From the NCBI GenBank assembly GCA_044226655.1, contig JBGAGO010000001.1, forward strand, positions 248,001-312,000: a DNA stretch of 64,000 bases, in the 5' to 3' direction. Both the position numbers and the translations under genes were made by a program. The notes under the pieces are model-generated. The model saw only the letters and a list, made by a program, of their open reading frames with translations. It was not told the DNA's origin and ran no database searches. This document shows, piece after piece, positions 15,021 to 22,775 of this stretch. The DNA comes from JBEVOS01 sp044226655 (GTDB lineage: Bacteria; Pseudomonadota; Alphaproteobacteria; Caulobacterales; Aquidulcibacteraceae). Each line of letters begins with the position of its first letter. The first letter of the stretch is position 1.

Positions 15021-16010
15021 ATGGCGGACGGAAGCCGGCTCGATCCATTGGCGGCGGTCGCTGCGCGCTACGCGGTGGCGATCACACCCGATATGGAGCG
15101 GCTGATCGATGAGGCCGATCCGAACGATCCGATCGCGAAGCAATTCCGGCCGAGCGCGGCCGAACTCGATGTGAAGCCGGAAGAATTGGCCGATCCGATC
15201 GGCGATGACGCGCATGCGCCGGTCGAGGGCGTGGTGCATCGCTATGCAGACCGCGCGCTGTTGAAGCTCACGCATGTCTGCGCGGTCTATTGCCGGTTTT
15301 GTTTTCGGCGCGAGATGGTTGGGCCCGGCAAGAGCATGGGTTTATCGAAAGCGGCGCTGGACAAGGCGTTTGCCTATATCGCAGCGACGCCTTCGCTCTG
15401 GGAGGTGATCCTGACGGGCGGCGATCCGTTCCTGATCTCCGCGCGGCGCGCGGCGGCGATCACGCAGCGCCTGGCGTCGATCGAGCATGTGAAAGTGGTG
15501 CGCTGGCATACGCGCGTTCCCATCGTCGCGCCCGCGCGCGTGACCGAGGCGTTTGCGCGCGCGCTGCGCGATCAGCGCGTCGCGACCTGGGTCGCGGTGC
15601 ATGCGAACCATCCGCGCGAGCTGACGGCGGAGGCGCGCGCAGCGATCGGGCGGCTGGTCGATGCGGGCGTACCGGTGGTGTCGCAAAGCGTGCTGCTGCG
15701 CGGCGTGAACGATGATGTCGAGACGCTGGAAGCGTTGATGCGCGGCTTCGTCGAAGCGCGCGTGAAGCCCTATTACCTGCACCATGGCGACCTCGCGCCG
15801 GGCACGAGCCATTTCCGGACCACGATCGAAGACGGCCAGGCCTTGGTGCGCGCCCTGCACGACCGCGCGAGCGGGTTAGCGCAGCCGGTCTACGTGCTGG
15901 ATATCCCGGGCGGGTTTGGGAAGGCGGCGTTGGCGGAGAGCGGCACGCGGGTGCGGGGGGATGGCGTGCGCGAGGTTCGGGGGAAGGACGGGGAGTGGCG
16001 GGGCACCTAA
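15021..16010 (+). CDS. epmB: EF-P beta-lysylation protein EpmB (lysine 2,3-aminomutase)
   Basis: A 329-residue radical SAM aminomutase that converts L-lysine to (R)-beta-lysine for EpmA. The iron-sulfur Cys triad CAVYCRFC lies at residues 87-94 (CxxxCxxC), followed by FRREMVG. Other family blocks are VILTGGDPFLIS, RWHTRVPIV, the HANHPREL segment and PYYLHHGDLAPGTSHFRT. It is shorter than catabolic lysine 2,3-aminomutases (over 400 residues), as expected for EpmB. It ends the epmA-GNAT-epmB operon. The foreign-looking reverse transcriptase gene begins 76 bp later. Confidence 0.92.
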   Translation: MADGSRLDPLAAVAARYAVAITPDMERLIDEADPNDPIAKQFRPSAAELDVKPEELADPIGDDAHAPVEGVVHRYADRALLKLTHVCAVYCRFCFRREMVGPGKSMGLSKAALDKAFAYIAATPSLWEVILTGGDPFLISARRAAAITQRLASIEHVKVVRWHTRVPIVAPARVTEAFARALRDQRVATWVAVHANHPRELTAEARAAIGRLVDAGVPVVSQSVLLRGVNDDVETLEALMRGFVEARVKPYYLHHGDLAPGTSHFRTTIEDGQALVRALHDRASGLAQPVYVLDIPGGFGKAALAESGTRVRGDGVREVRGKDGEWRGT

Positions 16011-16086
16011 GGCAGGCGAAGCCATAGGCAGTGCGACGAAATGAGAATCATCCGACGCTCACAGTCAAAGCGTTGGACAGTCCCTG

Positions 16087-17901
16087 ATGAAATCGCCGCG
16101 ATTTGAAGTACGCGTCGCCCACCTAAAAAAGGTCTTTCGACCTTCAAATCTCGAATGGGCGTGGAAGAAAAAAGTCAGGCCCGACCTAAAAGAACAGTTT
16201 GTCCTGGATCCCATCGAGTATCTTGATTTTCACGTCAACCGACGACGCGAGTGTAGAAAGTTATCCGATCGAATTTCGTCGGGCGACTACTCTCCGACAG
16301 CACCTTTGCGCATTTTGGTAGAAAAGTCGAAAGGCCTTTGTCGTCAGTTGGTCGTTCCATCGATTGCAGACATGCTAGTTCTGCAATGTCTGTCCGACGC
16401 CTTTAACGAGCAGATCAAAGCAAAAGAACCAACAAAAAAGGCCTTCTATGAACCCAAAGACCACTCCTTCTCGAAGGCTGGTGGTGACGGTTACGGGACA
16501 TTCCATGCATGGCTAAACTTTCAAAAGGAGATACTCAAGTTCTCCGAAACCCGTCCCTACCTGGTGGTCACTGACGTCGCAAACTACTACGACTCTATTA
16601 GCTACGTGCACCTTCGAAACGTCATCGCCGGCACTGTTGGAGGCGAAGAGTGCATTTTAGACATGCTGATTTTTGTGTTGAGCGGTCTGCTGTGGCAGCC
16701 GGACTACATGCCCCGCATGGAAATTGGGCTGCCGCAAATCAACATCGACGCGCCGCGAGCACTGGCCCACTGCTTCCTCTATGAACTTGACGCATACCTT
16801 GAAAAGGAAAATCCGGATTTCGCACGCTTCATGGATGACATCGATATCGGCGTTGAGAGTATTGCCGACGCAAAAGCGATATTGCGAAACGTGGATCTGC
16901 TGCTCCAGACGCGACAAGTAAGGCTCAATAGCGGAAAGACAAAAATTCTTTCGCAATCGGAGGCGCATCGCCATTTTCGTGTGGACGAAAACATTCAACT
17001 CGACATTCTGAAGAGCAAGATTGAGCGAGAGCTAGCGAATGGAAACGACGCAGCTGGCGAAAAGAAGGAACTACGCCGGCTCTTCTCCAACGGATTGAAG
17101 AAAGCATCTTTTGACGATGGAAATGGCGAGAAAATCCTAAAGAGAATCGTGAACTTGGCCGCACTAGCCAACGTCGCGTTGCCGGTGGACGAGCTGTACT
17201 TTATCCTTAGGCGGTGGCCGGGTTCTCAGTCGGCAGTTCTTTCTTATATCAGCCGAACTAAGTGCAACGCGAAGCACATTCAAATGCTCACAGCATTTTT
17301 GAAATCTGGCATTGTCGTTGACGACGTAACGCAGATCAACATTGCAAACCACGCGCTTGAAATTCGAATACACTCGCTTGCTATAGCTCCTGAATTCGAG
17401 AACCTTTGGACTTCAATATCGGACAGAACCTACTTTGGCCTATACGCGCGCATTTGGCTGGCATCGAAATACATTAGCACCGCGGAGCTATGGGATTTCT
17501 TGCGTCATCATCGATCGCGATGGGAAGCAGATCTGGCTTTGGGCCGCCTAGTAGGTGGCACAGCTTCCCGCTTCTGGAAATCCACGGAACAGGACAAATT
17601 CCAGGCGCTCATAAGCACATCAAAAAATGAGGGAGCACTTCAAACCTCGGAGTTTCACGCCTCGTTGAGGTCGGATGTCAACGCGGTCTACGACACGTCA
17701 AAATTCTTCAAGTCGCCGAACACGTCCAAACCCAACCATATTACTCACTCCAAATTCCTTTGTCTGTTAAGTGTGCTCTCCAATTCGAAGCTCTCTGCGC
17801 AAATGCTCCAAAAGGTAGTGAACCAAAATGCAACGGCATGGGGCGACAAATACTACCTAAACTACGGAAAACGAGCGTCAGCGATGAAGGGCATCCTCTA
17901 A
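16087..17901 (+). CDS. UG/Abi-like reverse transcriptase (candidate antiphage protein)
   Basis: A 604-residue RNA-directed DNA polymerase homologue. Fingers: PLRILVEKSKGLCRQLVVPSIADM (residues 73-96). Motif A: VVTDVANYYDSI with Asp163. Motif B: GLPQ at 214-217. Motif C: RFMDDIDIG with Asp250/Asp251. Motif D/E region: VRLNSGKTKI at 278-287. There is no maturase, HNH or retron-type X region. Residues from about 300 to 604 look alpha-helical and match no domain I know, as in AbiA/AbiK/Abi-P2 and other UG reverse transcriptases that act in phage defence. Base composition is clearly lower in GC than all neighbours and codon use is mixed, pointing to transfer. It stands alone between epmB and a convergent monooxygenase. 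Defence function is inferred, and the subclass is not assigned. Confidence 0.85.
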   Translation: MKSPRFEVRVAHLKKVFRPSNLEWAWKKKVRPDLKEQFVLDPIEYLDFHVNRRRECRKLSDRISSGDYSPTAPLRILVEKSKGLCRQLVVPSIADMLVLQCLSDAFNEQIKAKEPTKKAFYEPKDHSFSKAGGDGYGTFHAWLNFQKEILKFSETRPYLVVTDVANYYDSISYVHLRNVIAGTVGGEECILDMLIFVLSGLLWQPDYMPRMEIGLPQINIDAPRALAHCFLYELDAYLEKENPDFARFMDDIDIGVESIADAKAILRNVDLLLQTRQVRLNSGKTKILSQSEAHRHFRVDENIQLDILKSKIERELANGNDAAGEKKELRRLFSNGLKKASFDDGNGEKILKRIVNLAALANVALPVDELYFILRRWPGSQSAVLSYISRTKCNAKHIQMLTAFLKSGIVVDDVTQINIANHALEIRIHSLAIAPEFENLWTSISDRTYFGLYARIWLASKYISTAELWDFLRHHRSRWEADLALGRLVGGTASRFWKSTEQDKFQALISTSKNEGALQTSEFHASLRSDVNAVYDTSKFFKSPNTSKPNHITHSKFLCLLSVLSNSKLSAQMLQKVVNQNATAWGDKYYLNYGKRASAMKGIL

Positions 17902-17913
17902 TCGACTACCGCC

Positions 17914-19071
17914 CTACTCCCCCTTCTTCCCCACCTTGCTCAGATCCGGCGCGTTGTGCGTGCCCATGGCTTGCCGGCCTTGGATCGTTTCCTGCAGCGC
18001 GGCGGCGTGTGACTCGCGCAGTTTCTGCGTGTAGCCGTTGATCTCGGGAATGACGTAGCGCGCGACGAGGTCCCAGGAGCGGGCAGTGGCTTCGGGATTG
18101 GCCCAATCATGCGCGAAGCCGATGACGGCGCCGAAGCCGCCGGCTTTGTCCTGCACCTCCTTGATGCGCGCGATGAGATCGTCCGGCGTGCCGATGACGC
18201 CGGCCGCGCCGTCGGCGAACGCGGTCTGATCGACGGCTTCATCGGGGCTGGCGGCGGCGGACATGCCGGGCGTCATCAGCGTGCCGACATTGTACTCGTT
18301 GCGCCACCTGAAGAGGCCGTCCTTCGCTTCGGCGCGCGCCTGCGCCCGCGTTTCCGCGACGTGCCAGGAGAGCAGCACGCGCCAATTCTTGCGATCGACC
18401 GGCACGCCGCTCTTCTTCGACGCGTCCTCCGCGAAGGCCCATTGCGTGGGCAGCGCGTTGAGGCCGGCCGATGACGTCGAGGCGAGCGAGATCACGCCCG
18501 CACCGTACTTGCCGGCGAGCGTCATGCCCGAGGGGCTGATCGTGGAGGCGACGACAAATTCCATGTCTTCCTGATAGGGCAGCAATTGCAGGCCGGCGTC
18601 CTTCAGCGTGAACCATTCGCTTTCGTGCGTGACGCGCTCGCCCTTCATGAGGCGCTTGATCACGCCGATGGCTTCGTCCTGGCGGTCGCGCTGCGTCATC
18701 GGATCGATGCCGAGGGCGAACGCGTCGGACGGCAGCGCGCCGGGGCCGGAGCCGAAGATGGCGCGCCCGCCGCTCATCCAATCGAGCTGCACCATGCGCT
18801 GCGCGACGTTGAAGGGATGGTGGTAGGGCAGCGAGACGACGCCGGTGCCGAGCTTGATGCGCGCGGTTTTCTCGGCGGCGGCGGCGAGAAAGAGTTCGGG
18901 CGAGGCGATCATCTCCCAGCCGGAGGAATGGTGCTCGCCGCACCAGAATTCGTCATAGCCGAGCTTGTCGAGCTGCGCCGCGAGATCGAGATCGCGCCGG
19001 AATTGGAGCAGCGGGTTCTCGCCGATCGGATGGTGCGGGGCGAGAAAGGCTCCGAATTTCAGGCGCGCCAT
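17914..19071 (-). CDS. LLM-class flavin-dependent monooxygenase
   Basis: A 385-residue luciferase-like oxidoreductase that would use reduced flavin and oxygen. The opening RLKFGAFLAPHHPIGENP, GYDEFWCGEHHSSGWEMIASPE and the block IKLGTGVVSLPYHHPFNVAQRMVQLDWMSGGR are typical of the limonene monooxygenase-like branch. The late block GTPDDLIARIKEVQDKAGGFG is the common C-terminal signature. It is convergent with the reverse transcriptase gene, ending 12 bp from its stop. The substrate is unknown. Confidence 0.88.
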   Translation of the reverse strand: MARLKFGAFLAPHHPIGENPLLQFRRDLDLAAQLDKLGYDEFWCGEHHSSGWEMIASPELFLAAAAEKTARIKLGTGVVSLPYHHPFNVAQRMVQLDWMSGGRAIFGSGPGALPSDAFALGIDPMTQRDRQDEAIGVIKRLMKGERVTHESEWFTLKDAGLQLLPYQEDMEFVVASTISPSGMTLAGKYGAGVISLASTSSAGLNALPTQWAFAEDASKKSGVPVDRKNWRVLLSWHVAETRAQARAEAKDGLFRWRNEYNVGTLMTPGMSAAASPDEAVDQTAFADGAAGVIGTPDDLIARIKEVQDKAGGFGAVIGFAHDWANPEATARSWDLVARYVIPEINGYTQKLRESHAAALQETIQGRQAMGTHNAPDLSKVGKKGE

Positions 19072-19136
19072 GGTGTGTTTCTTCCCTCTTCGTCGTGTTG
19101 CGCGCAGCTAAGCGGGCCGCATCGGAAAACGCAACG

Positions 19137-19285
19137 CACCCCCTCCCCGCGAGGGGAGGGGGTTGGGGGGTGGGGTGAAACCCGTCGCCAAAACGCATGC
19201 GGAGCGCGACGCAGCGTCAATCGAAAACCGTTGTGATTCACCCCACCCCCTGCCCCCTCCCCTCGCGGGGAGGGGGAGCGCTGGA
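19137..19285. repeat. GC-rich MITE-like inverted-repeat element
   Basis: The left end holds CCCCCTCCCCGCGAGGGGAG followed by a GGGTGGGGTGAA tract. The right end is the mirror image: TTCACCCCACCCCCTGCCCC, then CTCCCCTCGCGGGGAGGGGG. The roughly 60-bp centre is unique. It fills the space between the divergent LLM and SDR genes. The same layout occurs at 20949-21070 and inside epmA. Confidence 0.8.
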
Positions 19286-19332
19286 CTCTGATGCGCCGCG
19301 CGCGCTTCATTCGCGCATAAGGGAGAGACGCC

Positions 19333-20235
19333 ATGGACGCATCCAAGCTCATGTTCAAAGACGGCCTGATGAAGGGCGAGCGCATTCTGGTGACGGGCGG
19401 CGGCACCGGGCTCGGCCGTGAGATGACCGAAGCGTTCGTGAAGCTCGGCGCCGATGTCTACATCTGCGGGCGGCGCGGCGATGTGCTGAAGGAAACCGCC
19501 GACGAGGTGATGAAGCAATATGGCGGCAATGTCTGGCCGATCGCGTGCGATATCAGGAACGCCGACGCGATCCACGACATGATCGACGAAATCTGGGCGA
19601 CGGGCGGCGCGCTCACGGGCCTGATGAACAACGCGGCCGGCAATTTCATCTCGCGCACCGAGGATCTCTCGCCGCGCGGCTTCGAAGCGATCTCGAACAT
19701 CGTGTTCCGCGGCTCGTTCTACGTCACGCTCGACATCGGCAAGCGTTGGATCGCGGAGAAGAAGAAAGGCAATGTGTGCTCGATCCTGACGACGTGGGTC
19801 TGGCATGGCGGGCCGTTCACGGTGCCGAGCGCGATGTCGAAGGCGGGCCTCAACGTGATGACGCAATCGCTCGCCGTCGAATGGGGCCGCTACAACATTC
19901 GTTTCAACGCCATTGCGCCCGGCCCCTTCCCGACCAAAGGCGCCTGGGAGCGGCTCTCGCCCGGCGTGAACGCGCAGGATGCCGGCCAGCGCACGGAAGG
20001 CTCGGTGATCGAGCGCGTCGGCCACATGCATGAACTCTGCAATCTGGCGGTGCTGCTGATGGCGCCGGGCGCGGAGTACATCAACGGCCAGACCATCGCG
20101 ATCGACGGCGGCCAGCATCTGCGCGGCGGCGGGGGCTTCTCGCGTCTCTCCGAATGGGGCGATGCGGAATGGGAAGCGGCGCGCGGCGCGATCAAGGGCG
20201 CGAACGAAAGCGACAAGCGGCAAAGGACGACCTGA
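19333..20235 (+). CDS. SDR oxidoreductase, 2,4-dienoyl-CoA reductase-like
   Basis: A 300-residue short-chain dehydrogenase/reductase. The nucleotide motif ILVTGGGTGLGREM lies near residue 18, and MNNAAGNF is the NAG-type motif. From residue 150 on it closely parallels mitochondrial 2,4-dienoyl-CoA reductase: VPSAMSKAGLNVM, SLAVEWGRYNIRFN, APGPFPTKGAWERLSPG and an acidic C-terminal tail. Like that group it lacks the standard YxxxK (SAMSK here), but it also has no Tyr at the place where the reductase supplies one (TTWVWHGG). A role in unsaturated fatty acid beta-oxidation is likely. The next gene starts on the last base of its stop codon. Confidence 0.85.
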   Translation: MDASKLMFKDGLMKGERILVTGGGTGLGREMTEAFVKLGADVYICGRRGDVLKETADEVMKQYGGNVWPIACDIRNADAIHDMIDEIWATGGALTGLMNNAAGNFISRTEDLSPRGFEAISNIVFRGSFYVTLDIGKRWIAEKKKGNVCSILTTWVWHGGPFTVPSAMSKAGLNVMTQSLAVEWGRYNIRFNAIAPGPFPTKGAWERLSPGVNAQDAGQRTEGSVIERVGHMHELCNLAVLLMAPGAEYINGQTIAIDGGQHLRGGGGFSRLSEWGDAEWEAARGAIKGANESDKRQRTT

Positions 20236-20951
20236 TGGCGCCACCGATCCTGCTCATTCACGGCGCGTGGCACGGCGCATGGTGCTGGGAAAAGACGCTG
20301 GCGCTGCTGCCGCCGTCGACGCGCGCCATCGATCTGCCGGGCGGCGGGCCGAACAGGCCGGGCTGGGGCGTGGGGCTCGATGATGTCGCGCGCGCCACCT
20401 GCGATGCGGCGCGCGAGATGGGCGGCAATGTCGCGGTCGCGGGCCATTCGCTCGGCGGGGCCGTCATCTCGCGCGCGGCGGAGCTGGCGCCGGAATTGTT
20501 CGCGGGGCTGATCTACGTGACGGCGTTTCTCTTGCGGCCCGGCCAATCGGCGATCGACGTGGCGAATACCGACAAGGACTCCAAAGTCCCGACCTGCATT
20601 CAGCCCGCGCCGCTGTCCGGCCTCATCAAGATCAAGCGCGAGGAGATGAAGCCGGTCTTCTACAATGATCTGCCGCCGGCCGAGCAGGAGGCCAATGCGA
20701 AACGCGCCACCGATCAATCGATCCGCACGCTGATCGGCAAAGCCAAGCTCAGCGACAGCCGCTGGGGCTCGCGGCGGCGCTTCTACATTTCGTGCCTGCA
20801 GGATCACGCGATCTCGCCCGCCTGCCATCAGCGCATGGTGGCGGCGACGCCCGTGGAGGAATTCGTCACGCTCGACGCCTCGCATTCGCCGTTCGCCTCG
20901 AAGCCGCAGGACACCGCGCAACTCATCATGGGCTTCGCGAACAAGCTGTGA
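20235..20951 (+). CDS. Alpha/beta hydrolase
   Basis: A 238-residue alpha/beta-fold hydrolase. The opening ILLIHGAWHGAWCWEKTL gives the oxyanion HG motif, GHSLGG at about residues 70-75 is the nucleophile elbow, and LDASHSPFAS near residue 217 supplies the catalytic His. The overall layout matches the plant methylesterase/EstC-like group of small esterases. The ATG at 20235 overlaps the SDR stop (TGATG), so the two are coupled. The substrate is unknown. Confidence 0.88.
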   Translation: MAPPILLIHGAWHGAWCWEKTLALLPPSTRAIDLPGGGPNRPGWGVGLDDVARATCDAAREMGGNVAVAGHSLGGAVISRAAELAPELFAGLIYVTAFLLRPGQSAIDVANTDKDSKVPTCIQPAPLSGLIKIKREEMKPVFYNDLPPAEQEANAKRATDQSIRTLIGKAKLSDSRWGSRRRFYISCLQDHAISPACHQRMVAATPVEEFVTLDASHSPFASKPQDTAQLIMGFANKL

Positions 20952-21070
20952 GCGTGCTTCCCCTCCCCGCGAGGGGAGGGGGCGGGGGGTGGGGTGAATC
21001 ACGCCGTTTGTTGTTTGTGCGCGCGTCGCGCGCTTTTGCTCTGCCCCCTCCCCTCACGGGGAGGGGAAGA
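20949..21070. repeat. GC-rich MITE-like element overlapping MFS gene 3' end
   Basis: The left palindrome CCCCTCCCCGCGAGGGGAGG plus GGGTGGGGTGAATCA and the right mirror CCCCCTCCCCTCACGGGGAG bracket a short centre, as in the element at 19137-19285. Its right half is coding: it supplies the last residues of the MFS protein read on the minus strand. Confidence 0.8.
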
Positions 21071-22228
21071 GGCGGCAATGTTTGCGCGCGGCATGATGAT
21101 CAAGGCCCCCAGCAGCAGCGCCCCGCCCAGCGCGTAGGGCGCCCAATGGCCGAACGTATCGAACACGATGCCTGACAGCGCGGGGCCGATCACGCGGCCG
21201 AGCGCGCCGGCGGATTGGTTGAGGCCCATGGCGCCGCCGCGCTGTTGGTCATCGGCCTGCTTGGCGACGAGGCTTTGCAGCGCGGGCGTGGCGAGCGCGA
21301 CGCCAAGCGTGACGAAGGCGAGCGCGCCATAGGCCATCCACGGCGCCTGCGCCGCCGCGAGCAGCAGAAGGCCGAGCGCGAACACGATGAGGCCCGCGCG
21401 CAGGGTCAGCACTTCGCCGAAGCGCCGCGCCGCCGCGCCCGCGCCGCCGCCCTGCAGCAGCGCTGCGCCCACGCCCATGCCCGCGAGCGTGTAGCCGACC
21501 TCGCGCGGCCCCCAGTCAAACGCCGCTTTGCCCCACAGCCCGAACGTCGCCTCCATCAGCGATTGCGCGATCATCAGCACGACCGAGGTTGCGATGAAGC
21601 CGGCGAGCACGCCGTCGGCGCGCAGCAGCTGCAGCGAGAAGCGCGGCGCGCTTGAAGCAGCGTGGTTGGTGTTGGTTTCCCGGAAGAGGAGGAGCGCGCC
21701 GGCCGCGGCGAGCGCGTTGAGCGCGGCGGTGAGCTCGCAGATGCGCTCGAAATGCGCGCGCGTTGGCGCCCCGCTCACCAGCACCGCGCCGAGCGCGGGG
21801 CCGGCGATGAAGCCGAAGCCGACGGCGGCGCCCAAGAGGCCCATATTGCGCGCGCGCGTTTTGTCATCCGCGAGATCGGCGGCGGCGGCGAAGGCTGCGC
21901 TCGACCCGCCCGCCATCAGCCCGCCGATGAGGCGCACCAGGCCCATCTCCAGCACGGTGTGGGTATGCGCCATCACCAGATAGGAGATCGCGGACACGAT
22001 CATGCCGGCGGCGAGCACGGGCTTGCGGCCGATGCGATCGGACAACCGGCCCCACAGCGGCGCGGCGATGAACTGGCCGAGCGAATAGGCGCCGAACGCC
22101 CAGGTGATGGCGGAGGCCGGCGCGCCGGTGGAGAGCGCCAGGAACGGAAAGATCGGCAGAAACGCGCCGAAGCCCGTCATCGAGACGAGCATCACGCCCA
22201 CCAGGGCTGCGAGAGAGCGCGCGCGCAT
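20999..22228 (-). CDS. MFS transporter (TetA-like drug-efflux group)
   Basis: A 409-residue major facilitator with about 12 transmembrane helices. The loop between helices 2 and 3 has GRLSDRIGRKPVL, the MFS signature, and the order of helices fits TetA/multidrug antiporters. The last 24 or so residues (starting SSPPREGRG and ending in a basic tail) are encoded by the GC-rich repeat element, so the original C-terminus was probably shorter. It is divergent from the two small-peptide genes, with a repeat-rich regulatory region between them. The substrate is not predictable. Confidence 0.88.
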   Translation of the reverse strand: MRARSLAALVGVMLVSMTGFGAFLPIFPFLALSTGAPASAITWAFGAYSLGQFIAAPLWGRLSDRIGRKPVLAAGMIVSAISYLVMAHTHTVLEMGLVRLIGGLMAGGSSAAFAAAADLADDKTRARNMGLLGAAVGFGFIAGPALGAVLVSGAPTRAHFERICELTAALNALAAAGALLLFRETNTNHAASSAPRFSLQLLRADGVLAGFIATSVVLMIAQSLMEATFGLWGKAAFDWGPREVGYTLAGMGVGAALLQGGGAGAAARRFGEVLTLRAGLIVFALGLLLLAAAQAPWMAYGALAFVTLGVALATPALQSLVAKQADDQQRGGAMGLNQSAGALGRVIGPALSGIVFDTFGHWAPYALGGALLLGALIIMPRANIAASSPPREGRGQSKSARRAHKQQTA

Positions 22229-22261
22229 GGCGCCGAGGTATCCGGGTTTCGCCCGCGCGAC

Positions 22262-22327
22262 ACGCGTGACACGTCACCGCGCTCACGCGTGACCCCAAGG
22301 CGTGACCCCAAGCGTGACGGGCGTCAC
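22262..22327. promoter_or_regulatory. Cluster of GTGAC/GTCAC boxes between MFS and small-peptide genes
   Basis: Two tandem 13-bp repeats GCGTGACCCCAAG (22287-22299 and 22300-22312) are followed by a third GCGTGAC. The inverted pairs GTGAC-AC-GTCAC (22266-22277) and GTGACG-GG-CGTCAC (22314-22327) flank them. The cluster lies between divergent starts at 22228 and 22416. It looks like a multi-site operator; the binding protein is unknown. Confidence 0.55.
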
Positions 22328-22415
22328 AGCCGCCCCGCCCGGCCGGCTCTAGGGTCTGATCATCGCAACGACGCGATGAGCCCAGAGCCAAACACCGAGC
22401 CAAACGGAGCCAGAG

Positions 22416-22520
22416 ATGACGACCTTCAAGACCCGCCTGATGAGCCTGATGATCGCCGCGGTGATCGCGGTCCCGGTGCTGCTGACGGTCTCCCATCAAG
22501 CCGCCCAAATCGTCGCCTGA
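22416..22520 (+). CDS. Small hydrophobic peptide, QIVA family, copy 1
   Basis: A 34-residue peptide: MTTFKTR, then a membrane-length run of Ala/Val/Ile/Leu with PVL, ending SHQAAQIVA. GGAG lies about 8 bp before the ATG. The next peptide starts 35 bp after its stop and ends HQAAQIVA too. Two further relatives lie at 39528 and 39926. One transmembrane helix with a short polar N-terminus is predicted; it has no cleavable-signal C-region beyond that. Function unknown. Confidence 0.7.
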   Translation: MTTFKTRLMSLMIAAVIAVPVLLTVSHQAAQIVA

Positions 22521-22555
22521 TCCGTTTCGAACCCAGATTTCAGAGAGCCAGACCA

Positions 22556-22648
22556 ATGACCAAATTCTTCTCCTTCGCCGCCGCCGCCCTGCTCGTCGCC
22601 GTGATGGCCGCCCCGGTGCTGCATCAAGCCGCGCAGATCGTCGCGTAA
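22556..22648 (+). CDS. Small hydrophobic peptide, QIVA family, copy 2
   Basis: A 30-residue peptide: MTKFFSF, then AAAALLVAVMAAPVL, then HQAAQIVA. Its last 11 residues nearly repeat the neighbour, apart from a 4-residue gap. The leader AGACCAATGACCAA around the start is also found at the start of the peptide at 39528, though the loci are 17 kb apart. It is followed by a REP-like palindrome and a terminator at 22733-22774. Too short for usual gene callers. Confidence 0.7.
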   Translation: MTKFFSFAAAALLVAVMAAPVLHQAAQIVA

Positions 22649-22671
22649 GAGCGGCGCAAGCCAAGAAAATC

Positions 22672-22727
22672 CGTACCGCCGGCTTCAGCCGGCAGGCCGT
22701 CTCTGCCGGCTGGAAGCCGGCGGTACG
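22672..22727. repeat. REP-like palindrome, copy 2
   Basis: A 56-bp inverted repeat, CGTACCGCCGGCTTCAGCCGG facing CCGGCTGGAAGCCGGCGGTACG, 2 bp shorter than the copies at 9381 and 56667 because one C of the left arm is missing and the centre differs. It lies just after the small-peptide pair. Confidence 0.9.
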
Positions 22728-22732
22728 AAGAA

Positions 22733-22774
22733 GGAAAGGGCGCGGGGATTTGGCTCTCCCCGCGTCCTTTTCCT
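22733..22774. terminator. Bidirectional terminator
   Basis: GGAAAGGGCGCGGGGA at 22733-22748 pairs with TCCCCGCGTCCTTTTCC at 22757-22773 around an 8-nt loop. The A/G-rich left arm and T/C-rich right arm give a U-tract on either strand. It would end both the small-peptide transcript (+) and the CPBP protease gene (-). Confidence 0.75.
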
Positions 22775-22775
22775 T

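Noticed and set aside
16010..16087. Retron or DRT-type ncRNA next to the reverse transcriptase
   Set aside because: Only 76 bp upstream and 12 bp downstream are free, without a strong stem-loop. An RNA overlapping the gene cannot be excluded.
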